A stretch of DNA of 64,000 nucleotides from Pararge aegeria (Eukaryota > Arthropoda > Insecta > Lepidoptera > Nymphalidae). Below, in pieces: positions 35,014 to 48,398 of this stretch; the first letter of the stretch is position 1, and each line of letters starts with the position of its first letter. The notes below the pieces were generated by a model. That model worked only from the letters and a program-made list of their open reading frames with translations. It searched no databases and had not been told where the DNA came from. Where the stretch lies: contig NC_053197.1 of NCBI RefSeq assembly GCF_905163445.1, positions 496,001-560,000 of the forward strand, in the 5' to 3' direction. Both the position numbers and the translations under genes were made by a program.

Positions 35014-36845
35014 TGTAACTTCACTTGTCCAACTGTTTCTTTGTTTACTCTCAAATGTTATTCAACAAAAAACCAACCAGAAAATAAACTATATAAAATA
35101 CTAAGAATCTCTGCAAATCTGTTTGCACTGACAGAACTAGAAGCGTCAAGAACAAAAAAGAAGAAAGTAGACTAAGTATTTACTCATATTAATAATAGAA
35201 TTGGCACGCAATAAATTTTATATTAACTAGTGGGTTTTATCATTATTTTTCCAGTAACCAAAGTAAAGGTCACTTAAAACCCAAAACTACAGATTAATAT
35301 TAGAGCATCACCATTGGCCTTCTCCCCATCGCCTTAACTGAATTTCACTTCATAACAATGTACCTACCTCATCATAAGACGATTGACATAAAAAAATTAA
35401 ATATCTAGGTGGATCTCTGTCGGAGCACGCTTCCCTAGAAGCCTATTCACTCTAGCCTTGAAGGTACCCAAATTATTTGTGGCAGGAAACACAGTTGCCG
35501 AGAGGGCGGTCCACATCTAAGCGGCACGTATCAGAAACGTGGATTAAAAACGTTTCGTGCGTGATGGAATATCAACCACATAAGGCTGCCACCGCTTACG
35601 GTGTCTCGCTGTTCTGTGGTAGAACGGTGAAGGAGGAACAAGATTGTGAAGTTCCTGAGCACACTCCCCGAAGTATATCCGGTAAAAAACCGATAAACAA
35701 ACGGACAGGTGCTGGAGACTATGTAGTCTCGCCTGTGTTATCGATATATATGTCTCCTCCATAGTGCCAAAATACCTTACACATAAAATAATACAAACGA
35801 GTGTTAAAATTTATATTTTATTTATAACTTCGTCCTATCAACACGTATCAAGTTCAAACGGCAGGTATAATTTATTGTAGAATAATATATTTTGTCCACT
35901 CGACCAACTAGGCGCAGCTAGCAGCGGAGTCCGAAATAATACTGAACATCGAAAAGATAAAACAACAAACAAAAATATACGGAAAATGCCAACATCGTAG
36001 ATTGAAACACGCATCGAATTAGGAACCTCCTTCTTTGAAGTCGGTTGAAGAATATAAAGACGCGACCTCTTTTTTGTAACATCTAATACATAACTTGGAA
36101 TGCACCACGATTATTTGAAAATCACACAAACAATGGGCAAAAAAAAATAGATTTGTTAGTATTTTACAATAATATATAAATAATATTTAATATAATCAAT
36201 ATAAATAACTAACGACCGCTCCGCGGGACGTCGAGGCTCCGCGTGAACATTTCTATTTACAGAAAGCGGGATATAAATCGGGACACTAGTATATAAATCC
36301 CGCAAAAGATTTCACAGGGGGTAGGCACTCGTCCCGGAAATTGTAACAGTATGGAATAATCATATTTAAAAATCGTCACTACACTACGCTTACAATTATT
36401 GTAAATACGTCAGCTTTCGAACAATATTTAATAATTATGATTTTTTTAATTTAATTATATTGTCGACTCTCTGATACAAGTGTTGAATTCCGACCGGAAT
36501 TTTCAAGTCCTCTTCTTTTATATGTCTTGCAATTATGCCATTATTATAGACGCTAGATTTTCAATTAGGTATTTACATTTAGCCGTGGAAATTGTGAATC
36601 GATATTCCGACCGGTCAGCAAAACAGGCGGATTTATCGGTCAATATTCCATCAGAAATCCCGCACTTGTTCATGAGAGGCTTATAACGCAGAACACGATC
36701 AAATAGACGCTACTGGAAACAGTTTCAAACCACGTAAAGTGTTTTCAAGACTATAAATAACAAAATATCGATTCTCGACACATCGATACTTTGTGCGACC
36801 TAATCCTATAATAATATAGACATGGCTGCTACGCGGGAGGGGGGC
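35014..36845. other. Spacer between two minus-strand genes
   Basis: It holds the 3' UTR of the V-ATPase gene and the upstream region of the QRICH2-like gene. A minus-strand AATAAA (TTTATT at about 35817) could be the V-ATPase poly(A) signal, which would give a 3' UTR of about 1 kb. 35400-35760 looks repeat-derived (a 95-aa plus-strand frame there has no recognised domain). Confidence 0.5.
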
Positions 36846-37652
36846 TTAGTCCTCTAGGTTGCGGAAGGCGGCGGACATGTCCTCAAGAAGTTGATCGAAG
36901 TCCGCCCTGATCTTGGCCTCTCCATCTTTCACGGGGTCCTGAAAAAAATATTAATATTAAATGACAAAGTGAATTCATAAAAATATAGACAATGTACTAC
37001 ACTTATTTATATTCACTATTCGATGCTAGAAGAAAAAGAAAATAAATATACAAGGTTTAACAGGATACCTTGTTTATTTTGCAAAAATAATGAATACGTT
37101 GTTTAATTAATGAGACTTTAATGTTGCTTGTAATCCATGTTGAATGTTGTTAATAATTCGTATTGAATGTTGTTCGTAATTCATATTGAATCTTGCTCGT
37201 AAATCGTGTCGGATGGGGGATAATGCGTGTTAAATGTTTCTCGTAATTTATTATTGAATAAAATTTTTTTATAGTCGTATTGAAAGTTGCACGTAAGTCG
37301 TGTTGAATATTACTGGTCATTCGTATTGAATAATATTGCATGTTGCGTATAACTTAAATCGAATGTTTTGTGTAATCACCTTGAACTTCATAGAGGAGAG
37401 CTGGTAGAGCACGTTGTTCATGGCATCGCGGATGACGTTCCACGTGACCTTGTTGTCGGACTGCGCGGTGGACTCCACGGCGTGGCGAGACATGTCGTAG
37501 AAGGAAATGATGTTCTTCAGCATACCCACAGTCTTGTAGAAGGGGCAGAAGCGATCGTAGGCAGAGTAACTGTGGAAGAGCATTGACATCATCAGATTAA
37601 CTTACGTTACAATCTGTACCCTTGATATAAAATTTGTACATTCCTAATATAA

Positions 37653-37750
<98 letters not shown>

Positions 37751-40700
37751 ATATGTATATATGCAAATATATATGTTTATTTATATGCACCACCTACCTA
37801 TCCTCTTGAGCTGTGTTTTACGCATTTGGTCGACAGGAAGAGATCGCTATGAAGCGCCATAAGGCCGCCAAATTGTTAATTTTTTATTTACATTTTTTCT
37901 ATATGTTTATGTGGTGTACAATAAAACTGTATTCATTCATTCATTCATAAGTATGTCCCACACAATTTCTGTTGTTTCAAAGTATAAATTTCTCAAATCG
38001 ATCGATGTAATAATGATACCGAGCGGTCTGAATTCCAGTTCAGAACATTTGAGATTATGATTTCACAGTTACGGTGCTTTACACATCCCTTGGGAACTAA
38101 TTGTTTTTCTGTGATAAAAAGTAGCCTATGCTACTCTCTATCCTTTAAACTAGCTCTATGCCAAAAACCAAGTTGATTGGTTGCTTAGTTAGGGTGTCGA
38201 GTACGGACAACCAAACAAACACTTTCTCGTTCAAAAAACAATCAAAATTCAATTATTTCTAGTAGGCTTAAAATAAGCAAATTAGAAACTTCAAGTATGC
38301 CTGTTTGTGGTGACTAAACCAGATATATATATTTAAGGTTATGAATTCAGTGAGACATTCCGGCTGTGTAAAACCAGTCCAATTTGATAGAGCATCAAGG
38401 CCCAGCTTGGCTAGCACAGGCAAGAGACAATTAGCTCACTGGTGAAAGAATTAAAAATTTATCTTCTCCCACAGATTTATCAAATCTCAGAGCATTGGCG
38501 TACAAGTGGAAATAATATAATATTATAAATGTAAGTTTGTTTGTAACGCTTTCACGCGAAAACTACTCAGGCGATTTTCACGAAACTTTTTATACATATT
38601 CTTGGAGGTATTAGAAATATTATAGTATACTTTTCATTAAAAAAAAAATTACGCAAGATAACAAAATGTTTGTGAAAAAATCTAAAAATCTCATATTATA
38701 TGACTATAGATGTAGCAGTACGCTCACTCCCAAAATTACGCGGGCCAAGCCGCAGGGCACATCTATAATAATATATGGTGGGAATAAAGTTTATATTAAT
38801 AGAGTTTCGATGAGAGGGAAAGAGAAAGTGTCTAACTAGTCATTTTTAATTGAAGCGTTTTGTTTTGGCACATATTTTGATTGCCATATTAAAATTCAGG
38901 TTCCGATTATTACCGATATATGTACAATAATAAACGGGTGTAACGTTATAACCTTACTATTTAATTTTATTTATTGTTAAAATTTACTTTATATTCCGTG
39001 TCAGGGGATATAATCGGGGGATATAATTTGTCTTCTGCCTTGGTGCTAAGCCCTGCTGGATAGTTATGGAACCCCTCGTGAATCTCCTCCAGCGAAGCGC
39101 GAGTGAACGCACCTGTTCTGCTGCAAGAAGTCGTCCTTTAACAGCTTGGCGACCTCGAGCGTGATCTTGTCGGTCTCGGCCAGCGACGCCTTGCCGACCA
39201 GTTGCACGATTTCTGACAGATCTTCCTCCTCTTGCAGGATCTCCTTAACCTGGGGAACAGCACGTTTTCAAACTTGCGTTATAAAGTAAACAATATTTTC
39301 ATTACTTTTTAGTGTAGTTTGTTATCAAAATCGTAGAAAAAAAAAATACTCAGAAATAAATAAAACATAAAATAATAAGAGATATTCTACATTATGTTGT
39401 GTTGCATGTTTTCACTATTTTTTTTAAAACATTCAAAAAGATATTTACAATGAAATGAAACTGAAATATTGTTTACATAATTAATGTGCAAGAATTTTTT
39501 TTATAAAATTTTTTGCCGGGAATCAAATTCAAATTCAAATTCAAAATTTCTTTATTCATGTAGGCCTATCACAGGCACTTATGAAGCGTTCATACATAAT
39601 TGTTTACATAATTGTAACGGGATGGTGATAACTTCGTTCGCCAACTTAAATCTAAAGCTACGAGGGTTCCAAACGCGCCCTGCTCTAAGAAGAGCCCACA
39701 ACAAACTTAGCCGGGTAAATTTATTTTTTTGTTATCACCATCTCCCAGTAAATTTAAATTAAGCTATGAAGCTAGAGCAATTCACACCCAAGCTTTTTTA
39801 TCGTTTAAATAATCCTTAATGTTATAATAGGATTTTTCTGTAAGCTTACGTTTTATATAAACTTTGAACTTATTGAGAGACATCTCAAAGATTTCATTTG
39901 GTAATCTATATATATAAAAGAAAGTCGTGTTAGTTACACTACTTATAACTCAAGAACGGCTGTACCGATATGGCTGAAAATTTGTAGGTGGGTAGCTTAG
40001 AGCCAGGAGACGGACATAGGATACTGTTTATCCCGTTCGACAGCGTTCCCGTCTGAGTTGTCATAAAAAGTCAGTTACACCATTTATAACTCAAGAACGG
40101 CTGGACCAATTTTTATGATATTTGATTCCTCTTAGACCGGAATAGGATAATAAGTATTAAAATAATAACATTCATCAAAAAAAATATGATGCGCGGTACG
40201 AAGTTCGCCGGGACAGCTAGTTTGTTATAAAATAATATACAATTGCCCTTGAATGAATTTGCAATTTTGTGTAGCCTAGTGCACAACGAGTTTATTTTTG
40301 CTTCCAATATTTATATTGTTACAGTGCATTTTCTTTTTAAATTTTGATATATTTTTATGGACATAAATTAAATTTTCATATATGTACTGACTATGCACCG
40401 TCATTATTTTAACTTCTTTAAATTTATCCCTTAATGACTCTCTTGGGCACATTTTATATATCGCACGAACAGCCCTTTTCTGCAGGACGAAAATAGAATC
40501 TATATCAGCAGCATTACCCCATAATAAAATGCCATAGGACATAATGCTGTGAAAATAACTAAAATAAACAAGCCTAGCAGTTTCTATGTTTGTCATAAGA
40601 CGAATCTTATTTACCGCGTATGCTGCAGAACTAAGTCTGTTCGCTAAATTATTTATATGTGGGCCCCATTGAATCGAAGCAGGGACCTCCCATTTTCAAC

Positions 40701-43700
40701 CACAGCGCTCACTGCTATGGAAGGAAGGTAATATTCAAGTCATTGTAAGTAATTGTAAGGTCCTAAGTACTAATCATCAATCAACGTTACTCATATATTC
40801 CTCATATAAAGTTTTGACTCCCATTCTCACAGCCACACTCATAGCCACTCCCACTGCCACTCCGACAGCCTGTTTCTCTGCTACTCACAGAGTCACTTAC
40901 ACTGCCACACCCACAGCTATAACCACAGCCACACCCACAACCACCCCCACACTTTTTAACTAGCCTCTCATAAAACATAAAATTTTAAAACAAGGCACTT
41001 TGCATGGGAATAATGTCCAGCCAAAATATTAGGACAGCTTTAAATTTTTTATGACATTTTATTTTATGACTCACCTTAGTCCTAAGAGGTACGAATTCGG
41101 CGTAGTTCTTCTCATAGAAGTCATCCAAGGCACGCATGTATTTGCTGTTGAAAACATTAAATATAAACAATTACAATATGTCTTTTTTAAACATCTCTGA
41201 AACAAAATGTTGGATGTTTTTATATAAATTAACAAAATTTCATGTGAATACTTAAAATTTCTATAGTAGATAAATAATTCAGGCACAATAATGTGATACA
41301 AGCCCAAACTGTTTGTATTATTTTGTGTAGACTATAAAATTATAGTCTATGAAAAAGTTTTGGAAATTAGTTAAAGTAAGGTGAGCTAAGTAAGAATAAA
41401 GGTGCATTTAATTTTCTTTAAATCAGCTCAGACAAAATGAATAGTTTATTATTAGCGGTCAAAGTGCAAGGTAACCTGTAAGAGATGAGCCAGTTGATGG
41501 AGGGGAAGTGCTTCCTCTGAGCCAGCTTCTTGTCGAGACCCCAGAACACTTGCACAATACCCAGCGTGGCGGCGGTGACGGGATCGGAGAAGTCACCACC
41601 GGGCGGGGACACGGCGCCTACGATAGATACGGAACCTGGTGGAAATAAAAACATTAAATACCTAATAAATAAATAAATACACCACGACAGTACACACATC
41701 GCCGTCTAGCCCCAAAGTAAAATACTGCAAATTTTTATTTGTAAAATACGTTTCAAAGCTTTAAATAATTAAAAAAAATATACAGTTTATTATATAATCT
41801 AATCTTTGGATAAGTCGCCTACAAATTTTTTGTGATCTTTGCACGCCAGCTAATGACAAAACACTGTGACCAAGTATGATATTTAAATGACATCTATGTA
41901 AACGTGTGTATGCAAAAAAGATTTATTCTATTGTATATGGTAGCTGTAATAAATGTGTTATTGAACATTTCAACAATATTCTCACCTTCTCGGTCGGGGT
42001 TTCCTAGGCACTTGACGCGACCGGCTCTCTCGTAGAAGGAGGCCAATCGGGCCCCCAGGTAGGCGGGGTAACCCGAGTCGGCGGGCATCTCGGCGAGACG
42101 ACCCGAGATCTCACGAAGAGCCTCGGCCCAACGGGAGGTGGAGTCGGCCATCATGGACACGTTGTAGCCCATGTCACGGAAGTATTCCGACAGGGTAATA
42201 CCTGGAGACCAACACATATCATAAAATAATATTTTGAGGGCCATACGATCAATAGATGATTGCACATATTATTTCAACCTGTGCACTTATGCTCGTTGAG
42301 TTGATAAAGTTTTCAATCTGTTCCCACGTGATTTGTTTAAACTGTAACAAACGCGGGCACCCGCTAGTAAGTAAGAACAGAAGCTCACCGGTATAGATGG
42401 AGGCCTCACGGGCGGCTACAGGCATGTTGGACGTGTTGGCGACCAACGCGGTACGCTTCATGATGGACTCTGTCACGCCCTCAATCTCCACCGTCAGCTC
42501 GGGGAAGTCCCGCAGTACTTCAGACATCTCGTTACCTTGCGACGAAAAGTAGATTAGACAAGCGAAAAAAAAAATTAAATTTCTACAACTCGCTACTTAA
42601 ACCGCCTTTGTTTGAGAATAATTGTATTGTTGCATTTTAAATACTGCACCGTGAAATTTGGGAAGCGAATAAGTAACAGGCTTCTCCAAACCCTCCTTTA
42701 AAAAAACAAATGGGTGTTGCAACAACTTTTCCAGCAAAAGCTTATGTGGCAATATATGCAAAATACACCATCAATTAGTTTGAAACAATAATTTTTTACA
42801 TATTTTGTCAACAGTGTGTTGACTGTGATTCTACCAAGTCTTCAAAAAGTTATAACTATCGTTGTACGGTATATTAATTTTGGCTCAATATATTAATTTA
42901 ATATGTTTAATATTATGTGTAAATAAAGTAGATGGCGAGAATTGCGTTAAGTGTGTACACTTACCACGCTCTCCGCAACCGACGTAGATGATGACGTCAG
43001 AGTTGGAGTACTTGGACAGTGCCTGTGAGATGACAGTCTTGCCGCAACCGAAGGCCCCGGGGATGGCAGTGGTACCGCCCTGGACGCAACTGTACGACAA
43101 CGATATCTTATCAACAACCTTTCAAAACAAGCGGTTCTAGTTTCAATTTCGGTTTGGCTTAGTACCGTAAGCGTATTGAGGAGTACCTACATTTTTTGTT
43201 TTTACAGTAAAAATTGACTCGAAGCCTAGGTGTTAAGCACGCTTGTCATTGCGTTGCAACAATGCTGCTTACAGGCCGAAAAAAGGATGGTGGTAGAACT
43301 TCCCCGGACTAGCCCTGTCACATCACTCACGACAACAAAACAGAATGATAGTCTAGTAGTTAGAGCTTCGGCCTCCCTCAGGGGGACCGAATTCGATCAT
43401 TCAATCTTTGGCGCACAGTGAAGGAAAACATGACGATGAAACTTGCGTGCCTGAGAGTTATGCCTTAGTATAAAATGAAAAAATAATTTTATAATTAAGG
43501 TGTTTCAAATTTGTTAACTTGCAATCGCGCAAATAAAGATTAGAATTAGAATTCGAGCTAATGGCAATGCGCAGTGCGACTGCGGCTTGTGAGGGCGGGC
43601 GGCGGACTCACGGGAACAGCGAGTCGAGCACGCGCTGGCCCGTGAGCAGCGGGTGGTTGGCGGGCAGTTTCTCGGTGCAGGGCCGCGGCTGGCGCACGGG

Positions 43701-46700
43701 CCACACTTGCAACATGCTGTACTGGTTCTTCTCCCCGTCGAACTCCGTCTCCAGCACGATGTCCTGTGGGGCAGAGCAGCGATTAGCACGTGTGCTTTAC
43801 GAACGAATTCAATATTTTGAGTCTTTCTGTCTGTATGTAACGGGCAAACTTTTGAAATGATTTTAAGAAAATTAGAAATTTGTCGATAGCTTTCGTTCAT
43901 TCACAGGGAATCACCAGTCCAATTGTAGTATGTGACATCTGTCTGTAAGCAATCTCGGTGCCAAGGTGTTGTGCTGTTTCTAGGGTCTGAACTTGTTTTT
44001 TTTGGAGTATTTGTTCACTTCCTCTTTGATAAAATAAATACATATGTTGTAAAAAATAAATATTATGTTATGGGTACTAAGATTTTTTTAATGAATAATA
44101 CACATAAATACTTAATCAGAAGGTTGCGTGTTCATATCACGTAGGGGTCACCAATGTAGAGACTCTTCTCTACTAAGGTAAACTGAACTAGAGATTTAAG
44201 AGGGTGACCGCTTGGAATCAAACTAAAAACTAATTGCGACGAATATATTCATTTAGAGCGCGACCCGTTAACGTCGCCTCTTGTGAGACACTGTGTAGTT
44301 ACAATGAATATAAAAAGACATGTATGATACAAAATTTGCTTACACAGTAATCCCCACAAATACTTTTAATATACACATAAAACACCCAGACATTGAAAAA
44401 CAATTTGCAGATGTGGGACTCAGAGAGCAGGGTTGTTGCCCACTGGGCCAATTGACGTTGAAATGGATAGTTGGTATTTCCTCATTCTGTATGAACCAAG
44501 GTGTACCACAGATTGCTCTAAGGACAATGTTTTGGAACCTCTGAAGTATCTCAAGGTTGGAGTCGGTTGATCCCGAGAGTTCCACGATGGAGTGACGATG
44601 CCGATGACGTATCCGTCAGTACTCACGGTGACTTTGTAGTTGCCGGAGGGCGCGATGTAGGTGACGGTGCCCTTGGCCCGCGGAGGCATCAGCATCTTGT
44701 GTTTGACGAGCGTGTTCTCGTGCACGATGCCGTAAAGGTCCCCGCCGGTGATGTGGGAGCCCACCTGCGTGTTGCATTTCAATATTATTTACTTTCTCAA
44801 AATCGGAAAATAACATATAAATTCCCTATAAATCATAAAATGAAATGATTTTTTCTCGAGACAAGGTCACGTGATCACAAACGCTATTGATTAGTTCTCT
44901 CTCTTTTGTGACGTCATAATACAGGTAAACAATGGTATTGCTATTGTTTTAAAGTACTTTATTAGTTGAGACTTAAAGATCATAATCGTGCGTGACAACG
45001 TAGGGTCTCCCAGAATCTCGGAATGTATTAACATTTTTAGAACATTCCTCATATTATATTCAAAAAAAGTTTTTAAAACTATTGTTTCGCCTTAATTGGA
45101 CGCCATTGCAGTATCGTGACCCCGTAAAAGACATTGTTAGTTATTTGAGTTTCTTTATTGAATTTCATTTAAAAGTAATGTGCCGAAATAAACTTATTGA
45201 TAGCTGTAAAATATGAAATACGAATACCCTTTTCCAGACAAACAGAACCCTTATCCAGCATTTATTGCATGCACACGTCTCACTTCACTGGTTCGAGTAC
45301 CATAGAACTAGTAAATTAACTAGAGAAGGTAAGATTTTTTTTTAACAACATTTGTACCAACCAGTAAAAACTAAGCTAAAATATGTACATTGTGGTACAA
45401 GGGCATAAAGCTATCCATTTTATCTGAGATGGATATAGGATTGATATTTAGATTTAGGAATAAATGGCTGAGTAATGAACGAGTTACGCACTCTGCTTTT
45501 CACTTCCATTGCTAGGACATTTGAAGTCAACTTCCGGACAGACCAAAAGATAATATTTAAGTGAACAATAAAATGGGTTTTATGACCGTATTAAGCACTG
45601 TTTTATTTCGAATGCGAAGAAATAATCTATTCAATAAGCATAAGTGCACAAAAAAATTGAGTTTAAGTATGCTTACATGTATGGGAGTGCAAGTGAAAAA
45701 AGTGGTTTTACCTTAACATTGAGCGGGTTGAACTCCCAGTCGATCTCCCGAGCCAGGCACGGCACGTTGACCCCCTTGGGGATGTAGATGGACTGCGTGA
45801 GCTCGTTGATGTCTTTGAGCGGGCGCTGGATGCCGTCAAAGATGGATCCCAGGATGCCGGGGCCCAGCTCCACCGACAGCGGCTTGCCGGTGCGGAGCAC
45901 GGGGTCGCCCACCGTCACGCCCGACGTCTCCTCGTACACCTGCGGGTGCAGTGGCGCTTGTTGGTGCAGTCTCAGACCATTTTGTTGTTATTACAACACT
46001 AAACTGACTATACATATGTAAAGAAAACTTCTCGAGTTCGTCTATCGAACCTTTTTTAAAGTCACCAGTGAGATTTACAGTCATAAGTGACATTTAAAAA
46101 CTTATATAACAGTTCGCTTTAACAAGAAATTGTTTTTTTCAAAGAAGTAAAGGCTACTTTCTTGTATTTTCACAGGTTAGTGAATATAACGCTGAATCAT
46201 ATTATTATTGTAATTAGTGGAATACTTGAATTTTATTTCTTTTTTAAACTACCCATAGAAGAAAGTATTATAATAATCATTATTATATATAATTTCAAAA
46301 CCGCCACCGGGATTTCAAACCCCCCACATAAGCCACGGTACTACCAATGCTGAATTTATTTTAAGCCTTTTTGACAATCCTCCAGCTAAAAACACTTAAA
46401 ATATGATCTCCATCAACATCATCACTTCAACCGATTGACATCCACAGCTGGACATATTAGCTTGTTTGTATCAAATCTACGTTGATCAGTTTGCCACTTC
46501 AGCCTAATAATATCAAATATGATATAACATAATTCAAATCAGGTTTTTTTAAGTTTTCAGATATACTCAAAGATGATTTAGGGCGAAGCCATCGACCAGG
46601 CCGGAAATGAGAAAATTCACTAATTTTCAATAATTCGTTCGTTCACCACAATGCTAGGGGGAGGAGGTCGTCCAGAAATTTCCATGGCCACCAGAATTAA

Positions 46701-48373
46701 TACAATGCATGCCTTTGCTATAATATACCAAAGATATTTCCACTATGTTGTTGAAGCTTATAGCAATATTTTGTTTGTCTTGTAGTTGTTTTTGTACAGC
46801 GTACCTGAATGGTGGCCATGTCCCCCTCAAGACGGATGATCTCTCCGACCAACTCGTTGTAGCCGACGCGCACCAACTCGTACATGGCTGACCCGGACAT
46901 CTTCTCCGCTGTCACCACTGTGAAACAAAGGCCAACAATGAATACAAGGCTAGCATACATAGAAAAAGGGTGTTACTTAGTAGAAAGTCCATGATATAGG
47001 AAAGTCTGTTATACTTATTATTGAAATTATATCCATGAATCTTTGTATTTGGATTATTTTGAAAAAAGTGAGTATACATTTTTTAAGTTTATCCGAGAAA
47101 ATAGTTTAATTTTTTTAATTTGCTACATTATTAAAATCATAATATGCTTGATAAATACTAATCGTTTCAAACATGTTTACTTTTTTATTTATTTTTTTCC
47201 AAAAGTTAGCCCTTCACTAAATATCTCACTTGGTGGAAAGTGATGATGCAGTCTACTAAGGTAGGGGGCTTACCCACTAGGAGAAGGCAATTATAATTAA
47301 CCCGTACCCCTAATAAGTTTCTATGCTGCATCGTAACAGAATGCTAAATCGCATGGCGGTACGTCTTTATCGGTACCACCATTATCGGCTCCAACAGACC
47401 AGACCACACTGGGAATTACTAATTCCCAAACCGCTCCTGCTGGGGATCTAATCTGGGACTCCCCTAATATAAGACCACAGTGTTCACCTCTACGCCAGGA
47501 GGGTTGCCATTTACTAAAATATTATGGTGATTCTGAATGCTCTGCTGCCTAACGTTTATGATTTCCAAACTGTCTAGAAATATCCATCAGAATTTGGTAT
47601 ATTTTTATGACTCTTTCTGAGGTTCTTCTTTGGTAAACCCTCACAACCTCATACCAAAGATAATACAACTCAAGTTAAAGCACACCCGCAAATGGGAACA
47701 TATTATTTGGCAAAGTCAAAGTCAAAAATATCTTTATTCAAGTAGGCCCATAGGTGGCACTTTTGATGCATACATAAGAATTACACGGTAGTAAGATGAT
47801 GGCGATAACCACATTCGTAAACTTAAAACTAAAGCTACGAGGGTTCCAAACGCGTCCTGGTCTAAGAAGAAGCCCACAACAAACTTAGCCGGGTGTTTTC
47901 TGTTTTTTTGTTATCACCATCTCACAATGTAATTTTAAATTATTAGAAGAGCAACCTAGTTAGACCCAAGCTTTTTTATCGATTATGCAGTCCTTTATAC
48001 TATAATAGGACTTTGAACTTTTTAAGAGACATCTCCAAGATGTCAATTGGTAGTTTATTGTAGTATTGTATGCAATTTCCTTTAAACGAATTATGAATTT
48101 TATGTAACCTAGTATATTGCACTGTAAGTTTATTTTTACTTCTTATGTTTAAATTATTGCGTCACATTTTTTCTTAAATTTAGAAATGTTTTTATGAACG
48201 TACATAAAATTTTCAAATATGTACTGACTATACACTGTCATTATTTTAAAATCTTTAAATTTATCTCTCTATTTGTGAGATAACTTACCAGGACCAGACA
48301 CAGCAAACACATATCCGAACCTTTCTTCATTCTCCTCGTTGGCGATTGTCATCAAACCGCCCTTTACCGCCAT
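36846..48373 (-). CDS. ATP6V1A: V-type proton ATPase catalytic subunit A
   Basis: Coding exons on the minus strand: 48373-48289, 46917-46805, 45939-45712, 44764-44627, 43763-43612, 43089-42965, 42535-42389, 42201-41986, 41635-41476, 41144-41075, 39249-39113, 37569-37380, 36938-36846. All introns are GT-AG and in phase. The CDS is 1854 nt, so the protein is 617 aa, the normal length of this subunit. The Walker A motif GAFGCGKT falls at residues 250-257, its family position. Other conserved stretches are MSGSAMYELVRVG, PLSVELGPGI, YVGCGERGNEMSEVL, MADSTSRWAEALREISGRLA, SPPGGDFSDP and AYDRFCPFYK. Subunit A hydrolyses ATP in the V1 sector of the pump that acidifies endosomes, lysosomes and insect midgut membranes. 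Drosophila calls this gene Vha68. The start is the first ATG in the exon, 25 nt after an acceptor. Confidence 0.97.
37654..37787. repeat. (TA)n microsatellite
   Basis: About 130 bp of TATATA with a few TTTATA interruptions lie in the intron before the exon at 37380-37569. Open frames of alternating Tyr and Ile across it are artefacts. Confidence 0.95.
37830..37965 (+). mobile_element. LINE 3' terminus fragment
   Basis: 'gaagagatcgctatgaagcg', 'ccataaggccgccaaattgt', 'tgtggtgtacaataaaactg' and an ATTC tail match a common lepidopteran LINE end. A second copy is at 57895-58012. Confidence 0.6.
38090..38770 (+). repeat. Cluster of noncoding dispersed repeats
   Basis: 38090-38260 resembles 19700-19830 ('aaaaagtagcctatgctact', 'gttagggtgtcgagtacgga'). 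38395-38530 resembles 17485-17600. 38515-38770 has 'taagtttgtttgtaacgctt', 'gcgattttcacgaaactttt' and 'gggccaagccgcagggcaca', a typical lepidopteran non-autonomous element. Confidence 0.5.
39515..40700 (-). mobile_element. LINE 3' part (family 2) with a nested Helitron
   Basis: On the minus strand the coding part includes QWGPHINNLANRLSSAAYAV, ETARLVYFSYFHSIMSYGIL and LQKRAVRAIYK, the C-terminal region found in Jockey/CR1-type LINE proteins, followed by the family 3' UTR. The host sequence is split by the Helitron at 39905-40220. The copy is 5'-truncated and frameshifted. Confidence 0.8.
39905..40220 (+). mobile_element. Non-autonomous Helitron (316 bp) inserted in a LINE
   Basis: It starts TCTATATATATAAAAGAAAG after an A (39904) and ends 'ttcgccgggacagctag' before a T (40221), so TC...CTAG sits precisely between A and T. 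Joining the flanks restores 'ggtaatttgttataaaat', the sequence expected from sister LINE copies (for example 12320-12340). Two internal copies of 'ataactcaagaacggctg' are present. Confidence 0.9.
40800..40965 (+). repeat. Degenerate CCACAC/CACTGCC minisatellite
   Basis: About 160 bp of imperfect 6- and 12-nt units (ccacac, ccacagccacac, cactgccac), strongly strand-biased (C/A on plus), in a V-ATPase intron. Confidence 0.7.
41665..41720 (-). mobile_element. SINE tail fragment (family D)
   Basis: 'aataaataaataaatacacc' and 'cacatcgccgtctagcccca' match the tail of 30657-30962. Confidence 0.6.
41835..41935 (+). repeat. Dispersed repeat (retroposon 3' end), copy 2
   Basis: 'tttgcacgccagctaatgac' and 'gacatctatgtaaacgtgtg' match 24215-24312. 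Confidence 0.55.
43330..43440 (+). mobile_element. SINE head with tRNA-like promoter
   Basis: 'gatagtctagtagttagagc' resembles an A box and 'gggaccgaattcgatcattc' a B box; then 'gaaggaaaacatgacgatga' follows, as in other lepidopteran SINEs. It is not a complete tRNA. Confidence 0.5.
44060..44460 (-). mobile_element. Decayed SINE (family D), minus strand
   Basis: On the minus strand: 'gtcaattggcccagtgggca', 'accctgctctctgagtccca', 'ttcaatgtctgggtgtttta', then 'ttagtacccataacataat' beyond an insertion of about 180 bp of other sequence. Diverged from 30657-30962. Confidence 0.55.
47205..47510 (-). mobile_element. SINE-like repeat (family G), minus strand
   Basis: On the minus strand it begins 'tcctggcgtagaggtgaaca' (tRNA-like head), then 'tcccagattagatccccagc', 'ggagccgataatggtggtac' and 'tgcatcatcactttcc'. 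Fragments of the family are at 15765-15905 and 26840-26935. Confidence 0.55.
47708..48285 (-). mobile_element. LINE 3' end (family 2)
   Basis: Minus-strand 3' UTR with 'cccggctaagtttgttgtgg', 'gaccaggacgcgtttggaac' and 'gtgccacctatgggcctact', plus a decayed C-terminal coding segment near 47960-48285. It abuts the donor of the first V-ATPase coding exon (48287). Confidence 0.75.
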
Positions 48374-48398
48374 TTTGAATTTTTTATTCTTCTAAGAC

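Noticed and set aside
37634..37862. Two plus-strand frames of alternating Tyr and Ile
   Set aside because: They are translations of a (TA)n microsatellite.
43514..43900. 128-aa minus-strand frame
   Set aside because: It is another frame of the V-ATPase exon 43612-43763 and its flanks.
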